Assembly (NCBI GenBank): GCA_013115125.1
Contig: JABANN010000524.1
Coordinates: 1 to 23,125 of the forward strand
Reading direction: 5' to 3'
Length of the DNA: 23,125 bases
Source: Perkinsus olseni
Lineage: Eukaryota; Perkinsozoa; Perkinsida
Shown here: in pieces, positions 1-8,930 of the stretch
Position numbering within the stretch: the stretch's first letter is position 1
Layout of the letters: each line of letters opens with the position of its first letter
Position numbers and translations under genes: made by a program
The notes under the pieces: generated by a model
Told to the model about the DNA's origin: nothing
Databases searched by the model: none
The model's input: only the letters and a program-made list of their open reading frames with translations

Positions 1-350
1 GCTCGGGACATACTCAGGACCAACCAACCGAGTAGAGGAGCACCGGTAGTAGGCAATCTGCACCCACAACACATGTCCGTTGTTTGTGATGCTGTTGAAC
101 CTACGTTTACGCTAAATTCGCAATGAGGTCAGTTTCCCGTTTCCCGTTCCGGTTTGAAAACCACTTCACCTTCCTAAGGAAGGCTTCCTTTGAGCCCCGT
201 CTCAAATAACCATACTGTACTGGGTTATAGTGCACGTCCTCGCTCGCCCGGCTTTGTCTCCATGGCCCCCGTCACGTCACACCTCCTGGAGGCGGCCTGC
301 ATCTGGTTCACTGTGAGGTACTGAGTCGGGCTGCTGTCGATTATCCACCA
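1..350. other. Intergenic, upstream of secreted peptide gene 1
   Basis: I see no coding region here. The last 50 or so bases (about 305-350) match the stretch just upstream of the second secreted-peptide gene (about 2415-2470), including the shared string GTCGGGCTGCTG. This shows that the duplication includes the promoter-proximal region. A pyrimidine/AG site at 352-353 (CCACCACAG) is a plausible trans-splice acceptor for the gene at 369. Confidence 0.5.
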
Positions 351-368
351 CAGGTTTTTAACATTAAT

Positions 369-554
369 ATGGCTAAGACCTACCTCTCCCTCATCACCAT
401 TTTCCACTTCGCCCTGCTGTCTGGCCTCCCACAGTGCGATGCCCAACTCCGTGCCTTGGCGAACCCTTGCGGGGGCAAATGTGGCGACTGCCCCTCCGGT
501 TTTTCCTGCCAGTACGCGCCACTCCAGCGCGACTGCATGTGCAAGCCGAAATGA
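369..554 (+). CDS. Small secreted cysteine-rich protein, paralogue 1
   Basis: A 61-residue protein. Residues 1-26 form a signal peptide (Lys near the start, hydrophobic core LSLITIFHFALL, likely cut after DAQ). The mature part is about 35 residues with six cysteines spaced C-x3-C-x2-C-x5-C-x8-C-x-C, consistent with three disulfides in a knottin-sized fold. The start at 369 is supported by its paralogue at 2486, which has the same ATTAATATGG context. An AG at 352-353, 15 nt before the ATG, would suit spliced-leader addition. The two products share the signal-peptide plan, LRA after the cleavage site and CQY around the fourth cysteine, but differ at many mature residues. I recognise no family. 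Such peptides in a parasite could be exported host-interaction factors, but that is inference. No introns are needed. Confidence 0.75.
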   Translation: MAKTYLSLITIFHFALLSGLPQCDAQLRALANPCGGKCGDCPSGFSCQYAPLQRDCMCKPK

Positions 555-1022
555 TAGACCAGGCCTCGGTAAGGCCCTCTAGTGCTCAACTTCGTATCGA
601 TGTCTTCGGACTCTACGGAAATTTTTTCACCTGCTCCTTTACTCGACCACCGAAGGGCTTCCCGCATGGAAGTACTCACCGGTCAGACCAGTCATTTCTA
701 GTCATCAAAGTTGGTCTCTGTAGCAATGTTATTCCTTCGCGTTTGGGAGTGATAGTTAACGATGGCCTCTGATCTCAGCCGCTAGCATAGCCAACCATTG
801 ACCCGTTATTCTCCCTACCTTCGACGATACTCACAAGTCTTTTCGCTGCCACCCTCACCAGAGTGGATAACGATCTGCTGATGCCGTTCAAGCCGTAAGC
901 AGAGCGATTACCCGCAGCCCACGCCATGCAGTAGTAGTAAGAGAACAGCCATGACATGTTCGAGTTTGAATACTCTTCGGAACGCCGCCACGTTCCATCC
1001 CACCCTGGAACGATCGCGAGAT
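555..1022. other. Spacer between secreted peptide gene 1 and the YJU2-tail copy
   Basis: No gene is seen. It aligns loosely with 2690-3090: matching patches include the CACCGGTC string near 680 and 2780, the GATGGCCTC/GATGGTCTC region near 763 and 2860, and the GATACTCACAA string near 824 and 2918. It is therefore the diverged intergenic part of the tandem duplication and probably carries the 3' UTR of the peptide gene. Confidence 0.5.
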
Positions 1023-1371
1023 GTCTGAGCGTATCAACTAGAAGCTACTTGTGTGAGAGCAATCAGGTGACCCGAGTGTAACAGGGATTAGGGTGGACGA
1101 TTATTGACCAACTCCGAGACTGAGTGGTGTATAAAATGAAACGTTTAAGTGACGCCCATCGGGCTGATGTGTGTGATCAGTCACTCCCATTAGAGCCACT
1201 ATCATCACTGGAAGAGGACGACGACGACGATCCATACCCTCCCAATGCCGTGCCGAGACTCACAGGAGGAGGGGGAGCTGAGCAGGAGCAAGACGATTCG
1301 GACCTTTTTTTGGATAGTCGGTGCCGGGGATCGAACCCGGGACCTTAGGGTCACCCTCAGCAGCTGGAGTG
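1023..1371. repeat. Left copy of the YJU2-tail direct repeat
   Basis: This stretch is nearly identical to 3095-3440. The two copies differ by scattered substitutions, a 6-base loss in the GAC-rich run, and one base in the run of T near 1308. It contains the YJU2 3' flank plus the last exon, last intron and the end of the penultimate exon. Similarity stops abruptly at about 1371, inside the penultimate YJU2 exon, which marks the duplication breakpoint. Confidence 0.85.
1177..1371 (-). pseudogene. Duplicated 3' end of YJU2, fragment
   Basis: On the minus strand, 1371-1355 encodes the ATPAAE end of the penultimate YJU2 exon, 1354-1279 is a 76-nt intron (GTGACC...CTCAG), and 1277-1177 encodes PPPPVSLGTALGGYG, a serine run, then DDSGSNGSD and a stop. 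The right-hand copy ends in the same way. The upstream YJU2 exons are missing; sequence beyond 1371 is unrelated. The reading frame and both splice sites are still intact in what remains, so it may be young, kept similar by gene conversion, or captured as the 3' end of another transcript. I found no such upstream exon. Confidence 0.7.
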
Positions 1372-1931
1372 GCTTTGGAATGACACATGTCCAATTTATT
1401 AACACCAAGAATGTCAATTTTACGTCCAAGTTTGACAGGGACAAAAATATCGCGTTCAAGAATGGCATTATCACAACCAACAGGCAAGAATGACAAATGG
1501 CAATCCCAGTTTGAATCCCCTCGAAGCCAGCTTTTTTCCCAACTCTTTGAGTCCCGTCTTTCAGCCACCTGCAAAGTGCTAGTAGCAGCAGGCAGCAACG
1601 CAACAGCGTGGCTGGCGAGGTACCGTCGCTCAAAGTGACAGCCGACGCGGCAACGAGAACTCCCTTGGACACTCCAATACTGAGCCCGGGCATGTCTCGA
1701 CTCCCGGCCAGATTGCATCCTTCTGCAGATGCGTCCGACGTAACGCGCGACCCTCCGGGTGTCTCAAACCCGGGATCTTTCAATTATTCGCTTTAGATCG
1801 ACCCAATAGCAGGAAGTCCTTGTGACTTGCTGGTCTCCTGTGCTGAGTTGCTCGACCTGAGCACCCCGACCTTATAAACAGCCAACTCCCTCCCGGTTGT
1901 TGGTTTGTCGCCTGGCCGAAAACGGCCCAGA

Positions 1932-1957
1932 GCGAGAGAGAGAGAGAGAGAGAGAGA
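1932..1957. repeat. (AG)n microsatellite
   Basis: About twelve AG dinucleotides in a row following GCGAGAG. Confidence 0.9.
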
Positions 1958-2046
1958 TGCTGCGCAGAAAACACCGTGTTGTTCTGTTCACAGGAAGCTT
2001 CCACGACGGCTTGTGACTTAGTCCAACCTCTGCGACAACTTGTCAC

Positions 2047-2083
2047 ACTCGGCTCCACTTGTTACTGACAAGTGGAACCGAGT
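2047..2083. repeat. Inverted repeat, 15 of 16 bp stem
   Basis: Arms 2047-2062 and 2068-2083 pair at 15 of 16 positions (9 bp, one mismatch, then 6 bp) around a 5-base loop. Role unknown. Confidence 0.8.
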
Positions 2084-2186
2084 TGATGCGTGCGATTGGC
2101 TCCTCAGACCGTGACGCGATCGATACTTATGTGGGTTGAGCCTCGACTGAAGCCGGCAGAATCCTCTGCGGACTTGCAGCTGATGT

Positions 2187-2213
2187 TGCAGTACCGAACG
2201 GGACGGTACTGCA
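2187..2213. repeat. Inverted repeat, 10 bp stem
   Basis: TGCAGTACCG at 2187-2196 is the exact inverse of 2204-2213, with a 7-base loop. A further GGTAC motif follows at once. Confidence 0.8.
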
Positions 2214-2485
2214 GGTAGGTACGGTACTTAACGACAACCATCTCCACTTCTCACTAACTACCAGTATCTTGTATCATCTTGCGCCTTGCACTCGCGTGCA
2301 TGAGTCTGCGTTCCAGATTACGCTATAGAAGGCCATTATTGATCAACTCCTATCGAATTCAGTTCTTTACAACGCTTTGAGACTCGTCGACTTCTAGTTC
2401 ACAAGTCTCCAAGGCATGGTGAGGGACTCAGTCGGGCTGCTGACGGGCCGTCAGTGACGGCCACCCTTTGTAGGTTATCATTAAT

Positions 2486-2680
2486 ATGGTTAAGCCCAAT
2501 CTCGCTCTGTTCGCCATTCTCAGCTTCGTCCTGCTGTCCGACCCCCCACAGTGCAGCGCCCAGCTGCGTGCCGTGGGGAACAACGTTGACTGTAGGAACT
2601 CCTGCGGTAAATGCTTCGTCTCGGGCGACTTCTGCCAGTACGACGCGGTGTTGGGCTGCACCTGCCTGCCTCCGGAATAG
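2486..2680 (+). CDS. Small secreted cysteine-rich protein, paralogue 2
   Basis: A 64-residue protein, paralogous to the one at 369. It has a signal peptide of about 26 residues (core LALFAILSFVLL, then CSAQ) and a mature part of about 38 residues with six cysteines spaced C-x3-C-x2-C-x6-C-x7-C-x-C. Compared with paralogue 1, the number and order of cysteines are kept while two loop lengths change by one and most loop residues differ. This is the pattern expected of a secreted peptide family that diversifies between fixed disulfides. The acceptor-like AG at 2472-2473 lies 12 nt before the ATG. The segment was copied in tandem together with the 3' tail of YJU2. Function unknown; a role outside the cell is inferred only from the signal peptide. 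Confidence 0.75.
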   Translation: MVKPNLALFAILSFVLLSDPPQCSAQLRAVGNNVDCRNSCGKCFVSGDFCQYDAVLGCTCLPPE

Positions 2681-2689
2681 ACAAAGCCC

Positions 2690-3094
2690 AAGGCCAGGCC
2701 CTACGCACCTTCGTATGGACCCTACGGAGGATTTTCAACTTGCTGTCTCACCACCCGATCACCTATTTGGAAGTATTCACCGGTCGGATTAGCCCTTTTT
2801 CAGTCAAACTTCGTAGTGGTCGTAGTAGTATCATGCTTTTGCGTTGAGGATGGTTAATGATGGTCTCCCCCCCAGCATTGCCAACGGTTGACCTGTTTTT
2901 CTCGCTGAGCTCGATGATACTCACAACCATTTTCGAGAGGCCTCCGCTTCGAGGCAGGACCTTCGTTGACCCACTCCCAGCACAGTCACAAACTGGAATA
3001 CAGTATACCTACCGGATGCAGTTGACTACGATGTCAAGTTCTGGCCCTAGTAACGCCACAGCGTACCATCATCCCACCGCTGAAATCCTCGGAG
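2690..3094. other. Spacer between secreted peptide gene 2 and YJU2
   Basis: This is the diverged counterpart of 555-1022. No gene is seen. It lies between two convergent genes and so should hold both 3' UTRs. Confidence 0.5.
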
Positions 3095-3440
3095 TGTCTG
3101 TGAGCGTATCAACTAGAAGCTACTTGTGTGAGAGCAATCAGGTGACCCGAGTGTAACAGACCAGGGCGGACGATTATTGAGCAACTCCGAGACTGAGTGG
3201 TGTATAAAATGAAACGTTTAAGTGACGCCCATCGGGCTGATGTGTGTGATCAGTCACCCCCATTAGAGCCACTATCATCACTGGAAGACGACGACGATCC
3301 ATACCCTCCCAATGCCGTGCCGAGACTCACAGGAGCAGGGGGAGCTGAGCAGGAGCAAGACGATACGGACCTCTTTTGGATAGTCGGTGCCGGGGATCGA
3401 ACCCGGGACCTCAGGCTTACCCTCAGCAGCTGGAGTGGCC
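3095..3440. repeat. Right copy of the YJU2-tail direct repeat
   Basis: Near-identical partner of 1023-1371. Here the sequence runs on into the rest of the YJU2 gene, so this is the source copy. Confidence 0.85.
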
Positions 3441-5876
3441 TTCGCCTTCTTCTTAGCTTTGAATATCATATGAGGCATCGCCGCCTTCCGCTTGGCCGCT
3501 GCCGCCTCGACCTCATCGGCAATGTGGACAGGAGGCGGCGGGGGAGAGGAGGACGACTAGGCGAAAAAATTGACATGAAGACAGCGGAGCGACGCATCCC
3601 ACATCCTTGACTGATGGGGTTGACTTGGTCTTATTCCCCTCAGTCGATCCTTCCCCTTCCTCATCATCGGAGATCACCTCGATGCGCTCCCATTCCAGAT
3701 TCCCCTTGAAGACGGCTTCCGCAACGGCGGTATCTAAGTGGCGGCTATCGACGATGGAACGCTTCTCAGGAGAGGAGTGGCTGAGAAGACTGAGAATTTT
3801 CTCAACTCAGCATACCACAACTTTCCCAATAAATCCTCGTAAGGTGGGAAGTTGTTCTATCTACTCTAACGCTCGGGCGACCTCAGTACCAAGATCGCCC
3901 GCATCCAGCGGACCTCTAGCGTTGTTGGGTCGACATAGGTATCACTTTGATTGAATACTTCAGTCCAAGAGAGGGACCCATACCCGGAACACCAGCTCAA
4001 CTACGAACAGCGTCCGAGAACAATCCTGCCATCGAAATTAGACACAGATTCCTGTGTAGCCATACTCGTCAGCAACAGGATCGTATAAGGACCATCTCAA
4101 GAAGGTGATTTCTATAATCGACGGCTTGACCATGATCGATCGATCATCGATGATGATGATCATCGATCGATTATCGATGTTTGAGAGCAGTCTCATACTT
4201 CCCCAGTTGACCCCCGCCCCCACCTTTGTCATCGGCGCCCTGCTCGTGGTCACCCTCCCCTTCCTGCTTCACACCAGCAGCACCTTCCTCCTTCTTCTCC
4301 CCTTTAACGGCGGACGACGAGCTGCTCCCTCCCGCGACGTCTCCGTCGAACAACTTGTCCAAAGCTGACGAGATCAGCTGGTCCCGTTGGGCTTGCCTGA
4401 TACACATTTCCCGCCGGTATTCTAGCACCGTTGCCTCTCCATCAGATGAAGGAGTCAAGATACTCAACGGCAGGTGTATTCGGCAAGGAAGTATCATGAG
4501 GGGATGAGATACGATCTCTATGCCATAGAAGCACCCCCAGAGCCTCTCAACAGAATTACGTCCCAACCCTCTACGAAGACACCAGCACGCCCTCCCCTGG
4601 ACAAGCGATTAGTGAACCAAAGAAGCACCTCGGCTGTCCCCAACGGATTCTATCACCTGCGATTGACAGCCTTGAGTTCATCCAACTCGTCCAATCGTCG
4701 CATCTCCTCGGCGGTATCATAAATCCTATTCTCCATAGCCTTGGTCTCGGATTCTGACACCTCTAGCTCTATCCCAGCATCACCAACGTAACACCTACCA
4801 TTCTCCTCTCCTGTCTTGCGATGAGAGACCTCCGCCTCCGCGAAATCAGCATCCTTGAAGCCCTCGTACCTGATGACCAGATGATGTTCACTCATCTCCA
4901 CCCCGGTGGCCCCTCGGCAGGACTTGCAGCTCTCGCAAGAAGTTCGGAATTTCCGAGTGCTGCTCATTCTCAACCAATCGTCCTTCACGCTTCATCGTAT
5001 TTATGCGCACTATTTGCCCCCTCCGACAGAGGCTTTACATCTGTTTTCCCCATTCACGACAGTGACCAAGCGGTAGGAGTGGCGAGGGTGACGTGGAAAA
5101 ATAGGAAACCTACGTTCTCGTTCCCCCTGTTTCAAGTACGTAGTCAGAGTGCTCAGGATCCGTGCGAAATGAGAACTCGCCTGAGGAAGCAAAAGGAATC
5201 TTAGGTTGATCCATGCGCGATACAAGTATGCCCTACCTAGACAATGTTTGCATTTGCCGTAGAAGCGATACACATTCAGCCCCAAAGAACTCTTCTCCGG
5301 CAGTTTTTGACACCTAAAAACGACGTTGCCAGGGATCGATCCGGCGACCTTTCGATTACCTGCTATTGAACTTAGTAGCAATGTACAGGTACTCCCCACA
5401 GTGACTGCAGCACATCGAAAAGGGAAGCATCATTCGGATGTTCATACATTTCGGACCTGACAAAGCGCCAACCAGTGGATTCAAAATCGCAGCTAGAGGT
5501 GTCAGAATACGACGACCCGCCCTTCAGTGCATTGCAATAAGTTGATCTCCGAAATTAATTGGCGAATTTCAATTACGTTATTTTATCATTTTCTGTTTCT
5601 TATCAAAATTCTCATAATTTCATCACGGAATTTCGGTCGACGCTCACAGTTTTCGGTGTATCACCATCACAGCAAAGCATAGCGTCTTAATAGATCAGGT
5701 TCAATCTCCGAGTAGCGGAGGCGAAATAAATTTTTCAGATTATTTTCCAAATTAATCAGGAGTACTGTATCACCTCTTTGCTCGACCCTGGGCTTCTTGA
5801 CCATCCTCATCGGCAGGAGCTTCGACGGGTCGAAGTCCGGCGGGTAGTACTTGTTCATCACCTTACGCTCAGTCAT
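3250..5876 (-). CDS. YJU2: YJU2 (CCDC94) family pre-mRNA splicing factor, multi-exon
   Basis: YJU2 joins the spliceosome with the Prp19-associated factors and promotes the first catalytic step (family knowledge). Supported exons, read on the minus strand: 5876-5774, 5456-5360, 5313-5237, 5180-5114, 4869-4799, 4753-4657, 3780-3603, 3556-3421, 3344-3250; an exon ending at 3865 precedes 3780. All these joins keep phase. Exon 1 encodes the family signature MTERKVMNKYYPPDFDPSK. Two CxxC pairs (about C51/C54 and C88/C91) form the zinc site, followed by SFRTDPEHSDYV and a coiled region (MENRIYDTAEEMRRLDELDE). The tail is acidic, then basic (KAKKKAKA), and ends LGGYG-Ser-run-DDSGSN like other YJU2 proteins. 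The middle (about 4640-3950) is coding-like, for example RQAQRDQLISSALDKLFDG near 4410-4350, but I could not settle its exons. Confidence 0.85.
3345..3420 (-). other. YJU2 last intron with tRNA T-arm-like core
   Basis: A 76-nt intron, GTAAGC to CTCAG, phase 1. Nine bases after the donor starts a block with a perfect tRNA T arm: stem CCGGG, loop TTCGATC, stem CCCGG. No acceptor, D or anticodon arm accompanies it. The same block is in the duplicate intron at 1279-1354 and, more diverged, in YJU2 intron 2. Confidence 0.8.
4134..4180. repeat. ATCGATC-rich imperfect palindrome
   Basis: Runs of ATCGATC and ATGATG make a low-complexity, self-complementary stretch in the unresolved middle part of the YJU2 gene. 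Confidence 0.7.
5314..5359 (-). other. YJU2 intron 2 with tRNA T-arm-like core
   Basis: A 46-nt intron, GTAATC to TTTTTAG, phase 2. Starting nine bases after the donor it carries AGGTCGCCGG followed by ATCGATCCC, matching the core of the last YJU2 intron at the same offset; about 28 of the first 38 bases are the same. Its limits are fixed by the flanking coding sequence (KFNSR before, CQKLPEKSSLGLNVYRFY after). Confidence 0.75.
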
Positions 5877-6345
5877 ATTGATGCAACGACTTAGTTAACG
5901 ACGCCCCTTCAATGAAAATGAACTGAAGCATACCAACTTTTCGCCGAATCGTAGGGACACTCGGGACCTATATATGTAGAAGATCACGAGGGGTCGTAGA
6001 GTTGAGACAGCAGGCCGCCCTTTCACATGCAACGCACCCGAAGAGACCCCCCCGACTGATCTGTAAAACGTCCGAGTGCCCTCCACCGGTAATCAAATTG
6101 CTTCGGTTGTCATCCCCGACGTCCGCGACAACCGAACAGGGTTACCCTTATTTCCATCGTAGCGAGGGGGGCACGCGATCCCCACTTTTCCGAGGACCCT
6201 TTCTCGGGCGGAAACGGGATAATAAATACTAGATTTCATGAGCGATTAACAACAGCCTTAACCGGCCGAACAGACAACGACCTCTCTTGGACGACAACAG
6301 ACGCGGTGCAGAACAAAAAACATCATAGTTCCAGAAACATGAAAA
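5877..6345. other. Intergenic between YJU2 and the OPR-RluA gene
   Basis: Both neighbours are on the minus strand, so this holds the 3' UTR of the 6346-8100 gene and the 5' region of YJU2. I find no spliced-leader relic, TATA box or gene in it. Confidence 0.5.
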
Positions 6346-8100
6346 TCATCCGACGGAATTTTCCAGCCTTTCAACCCGACCCATGACATCCCTCAGATCC
6401 CTCGGCAGCGGCACCTCCACCCCATACCGCTCCTCCGCCAAATAAAGGTCGAACCACTCTAGCTTATGACAGTGCAAGAAGATTCTCCCCGCGCTGAGGT
6501 CAAGTTTAGTCTCCGAATTATACCATGGATCGCCTACTAGAGGATGCCCCAACGAGGCCATGTGGACCCGGATCTGATGCTTTCGTCCGCTCAGCAATCG
6601 ACATTCGACCAAAGACACCCCCACGGATTTGAACTCTCTCCTCACAGCATACTTCGTCACAGCCGGCTTGCCATCCTCAGACACGACACACCAAGTCTCC
6701 AAATTCTCAATCCTCGCTTCGATTTTTCCCTCTTTTTCTATCAGAATTCCCTCCACCAAACACCAGTATTTCTTAACCACCAAACCCGCCTGCTGCTGCA
6801 ACGCCAGTACCGCTTCCTCCGCTCCCGACGTCGTCCCCATCAGCGGCCCCGAGGTTCCAAAATCTATCCGATGCGCAAGTACCAAAGATTCCCCTAAGAA
6901 GCTCTGCGTCATTTCAGTCGTCCACGCATTAGGCTTATAAACGATACTCACCCCACCCAACCCGCTGTACACCACCAGTGGCTCCGTCGCCGCGTCTACC
7001 ACCTCCTCGGGAATCTTCCGCATCACCCCAGGGCCTGCCTTTCGCGCTGGTAAGTTTACCAAATGCTGTGACATCAACGCGTGCAGCCACTGATACAAGG
7101 AAATATCCATCACGCCGGTCCAGTGAAGACCATAGGCGACGTTATTGATCTCTAGACGGTTCATCGGTACCCAATTATTATTCTTCAACTTTTCGGCAAG
7201 TCGGAGCGCCAAAGTCCCAAGTGCTTCGGAATTGTCGATTCTCGTGAGGGCCCACATAACCTGAGGGATGTCCGCTGGTAACAGGCGGTCCGACAGAACA
7301 TCATAATGATCCTTGACCGCGCGCCACAAAATTCGGGCACCTCCTTCCGCCTGACCAGCTGACCACAGCAGCGTCGCTATGTTCCGAGAGTCGTTCATAC
7401 GACCGCTCGCCCTCGGCACCAACGCGAGGTCAAATCGACCGAGCCGACCCAAGTTGAAAAGGGCAACGCTCCAATCCTGTTCACTCATCCCCGAGGGCCC
7501 CGCTTGCATCACCCAGTCTGCTAGTGAATCCACCAACTTGCCTTCGTACGAGAATCTTCCCAATGCCCACAGACAGAGACTGACATCCCGCCCCTTCCAA
7601 GATCCATCGCAACAGAGACGATCCTCTAGAACCATCATTAAACACCCCCGCTCGAACTTCCCTCGGGCGATGCCCACCAGGAGAGCCGCGACCCTCTGCA
7701 GGTCCGGTGAGGCAGTCGAGAGCCGTACAAGGCGAACCGAATGGTCTACGAACGGCTGGGCAGCGGCGCGGGAGGTGCCCAGAGTCCCCAACGCCCACAC
7801 TAGGTCCGAAACCGCTCGAAAATCCAAATTCCGGACCGGTAGGGAGAGGCATACCTTGAGAGTGAGGCGAGTATCCGAGGAGAGGTGGTCAGGATTCAAA
7901 TGGGCGAATCTTCGCAGTGCGGTGATCCAGTGGATGCGCTCGAAATCCGCATTTTTCCGATGGATGACATCCCCTAGCGTCTCAGGATCTCGACAGCCGC
8001 CAATTTCGAGTAGTAAACTCCGACTGCCCACCCGCTTTGAAGTGGTGTGAAGGAGACGCATCAGAGTCGTCGATAGACCGCGGTTGCATTTACCAATCAT
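6346..8100 (-). CDS. OPR/FASTK-like helical repeat protein fused to RluA-type pseudouridine synthase, predicted mitochondrial
   Basis: A 584-residue protein with no intron. The frame stays open 48 nt upstream to a TTG, but the first ATG is at 8100 and starts a typical mitochondrial presequence (MIGKCNRGLSTTLMRLLHTTSKR). Residues of about 50-350 are helical repeats with recurring LVWALGTLG, CLWALGRFS, TLLWSAGQA and QVMWALTRI motifs, as in OPR and FASTK-type organelle RNA-binding proteins. Residues of about 375-570 are an RluA-family synthase: the catalytic motif HRIDFGTSG with Asp near 413, the YWCLVEG motif, and the substrate-binding GRKHQIRVHMASLGHP then VGDPWY. The repeats would bind RNA and the enzyme would convert a uridine to pseudouridine, probably in mitochondrial rRNA or mRNA; the target is inferred. 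It is followed by a closing PLPRDL segment as in many RluA proteins. Confidence 0.85.
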   Translation of the reverse strand: MIGKCNRGLSTTLMRLLHTTSKRVGSRSLLLEIGGCRDPETLGDVIHRKNADFERIHWITALRRFAHLNPDHLSSDTRLTLKVCLSLPVRNLDFRAVSDLVWALGTLGTSRAAAQPFVDHSVRLVRLSTASPDLQRVAALLVGIARGKFERGCLMMVLEDRLCCDGSWKGRDVSLCLWALGRFSYEGKLVDSLADWVMQAGPSGMSEQDWSVALFNLGRLGRFDLALVPRASGRMNDSRNIATLLWSAGQAEGGARILWRAVKDHYDVLSDRLLPADIPQVMWALTRIDNSEALGTLALRLAEKLKNNNWVPMNRLEINNVAYGLHWTGVMDISLYQWLHALMSQHLVNLPARKAGPGVMRKIPEEVVDAATEPLVVYSGLGGVSIVYKPNAWTTEMTQSFLGESLVLAHRIDFGTSGPLMGTTSGAEEAVLALQQQAGLVVKKYWCLVEGILIEKEGKIEARIENLETWCVVSEDGKPAVTKYAVRREFKSVGVSLVECRLLSGRKHQIRVHMASLGHPLVGDPWYNSETKLDLSAGRIFLHCHKLEWFDLYLAEERYGVEVPLPRDLRDVMGRVERLENSVG

Positions 8101-8510
8101 ACTGAGAGAAGGAACAAGGCCCTCCTGAAGCGAACATCTCCCGGCCAACGCCAGTCACATCAATGCTGAGCTGCACAGTATTAGTTTACTCGGACCGCTC
8201 CCCTCCGGCCAGTGGCGAGGCGACAGGAGTTGGTACCGCTTTGTCGACTACATTGAGTGTTGAGACATCAATCGGGCGTGCTGGTGTGAAGCCCCGCACG
8301 AGGGCGAGGGCGGCAAAGAGACCGCTGAGACCCCGAAACACCCGACCTACAGAGGAAAGGAAAAGTGCTTGTGGTAGGAGTTTCTATTTACAGCTATGGA
8401 GGACCCGAGTCGATCCCGGGTTCGAATCCCGGCGGTGACAAAATTTTTAATGCAACTAATTTTTGATATTTGTATCGTAATAGGGATACTTGCATGATAC
8501 CCGCGTCTAC
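8101..8510. other. Intergenic with an isolated tRNA T-arm-like sequence
   Basis: At 8413-8440 (+) there is a perfect T arm (stem CCGGG, loop TTCGAAT, stem CCCGG) followed by CGGTGAC and, a few bases on, a run of T. I could not build the matching acceptor strand, D arm or anticodon arm upstream, so this is a tRNA-derived relic rather than a tRNA gene. Nothing else is seen. Confidence 0.55.
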
Positions 8511-8930
8511 CTCGGATACCGTTGCAAATAACCAACCAAATCTGCTCCGGTAAACAGACTCCAGCTGTAGTCCGGTACCCTACTCTCGCAGTAGACGAAA
8601 TCAATCCTGAATATCTCGCGGCGCCACTATGCTTCTCATTTTCGTCCCGACCAGCGGAACTTCGACCGGATGACGGGATGAGGAGGACTGGAACTTACGT
8701 CCAGCGCCTGCACTCCTCTTGGCTTCTGCTAAACAATAGGCTGATGCTGCTGTAAAGGTGACGAACCCAACCTAAGAACGACGACCAACTCTGACGAGAG
8801 AACAGAAACGGAAGAGCTCTCCCAAAAAAGCCCAGCAGAGGCTCACCATCCTGCAAGTGTAGCAGTCCCCTCCATTGTCATTGACGATAGCAGCTTCCTC
8901 CTTCGTAAAGGTAACAGGGGAGTGCCGCAT
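8511..8930 (-). CDS. Small CxxC membrane protein, possibly mitochondrial (DUF4536/DMAC1-like), 3' end unsettled
   Basis: Exon 1 (8930-8847) runs from an ATG through MRHSPVTFTKEEAAIVNDNGG to DCYTCRM; exon 2 (8771-8699) gives VGFVTFTAASAYCLAEAKRS. The join over a 75-nt GT-AG intron is in phase and places a CxxC motif just before a short hydrophobic helix. That order (short polar N terminus, CxxC, one membrane span) recalls the small DUF4536/DMAC1-type mitochondrial inner-membrane proteins, but the match is weak and made by eye. A third exon probably starts at 8606 after ATATTCAG; its end is not clear, and 8511 is only a candidate donor. The frame is also open upstream of the ATG (to about 9050) with a serine-rich segment, so an upstream exon is possible. 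Confidence 0.5.

Larger units (their letters stand above)
1372..2420. other. Intergenic, no gene recognised
   Basis: I see no supported gene. The stretch holds an (AG)n microsatellite at about 1932-1957, an inverted repeat at 2047-2083, and another at 2187-2213. Open frames on both strands have no recognisable motifs, and I treat them as chance. Confidence 0.5.

Noticed and set aside
1124-1348. Plus-strand ORF with an Asp run (MKRLSDAHRADV...DDDDD), repeated at 3197
   Set aside because: It is antisense to the serine-rich end of YJU2; the Asp run is the reverse of the Ser codons. Its conservation between copies follows from the DNA duplication.
1316-1352. tRNA gene on the minus strand
   Set aside because: Only the T arm and a CACCGAC tail are present. 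The stretch lies inside the duplicated YJU2 intron (1279-1354), and no acceptor partner, D arm or anticodon arm can be drawn.
3377-3413. tRNA gene or SINE on the minus strand
   Set aside because: Same T-arm core, but it is in the last YJU2 intron with coding sequence on both sides in matching phase. Kept as an intron feature instead.
5314-5390. tRNA-like element with A and B boxes on the minus strand
   Set aside because: The supposed A-box half is YJU2 coding sequence (IATKFNSR), so only the intron part resembles a T arm.
5010-5399. Single long minus-strand ORF as an independent gene
   Set aside because: It reads through two YJU2 exons and their introns; the phase-correct exons at 5313-5237 and 5180-5114 explain the protein-like parts.
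6544-6940. Plus-strand ORFs opposite the OPR-RluA gene, also at 7379-8050
   Set aside because: Arginine- and serine-rich shadows of a well supported gene on the other strand.
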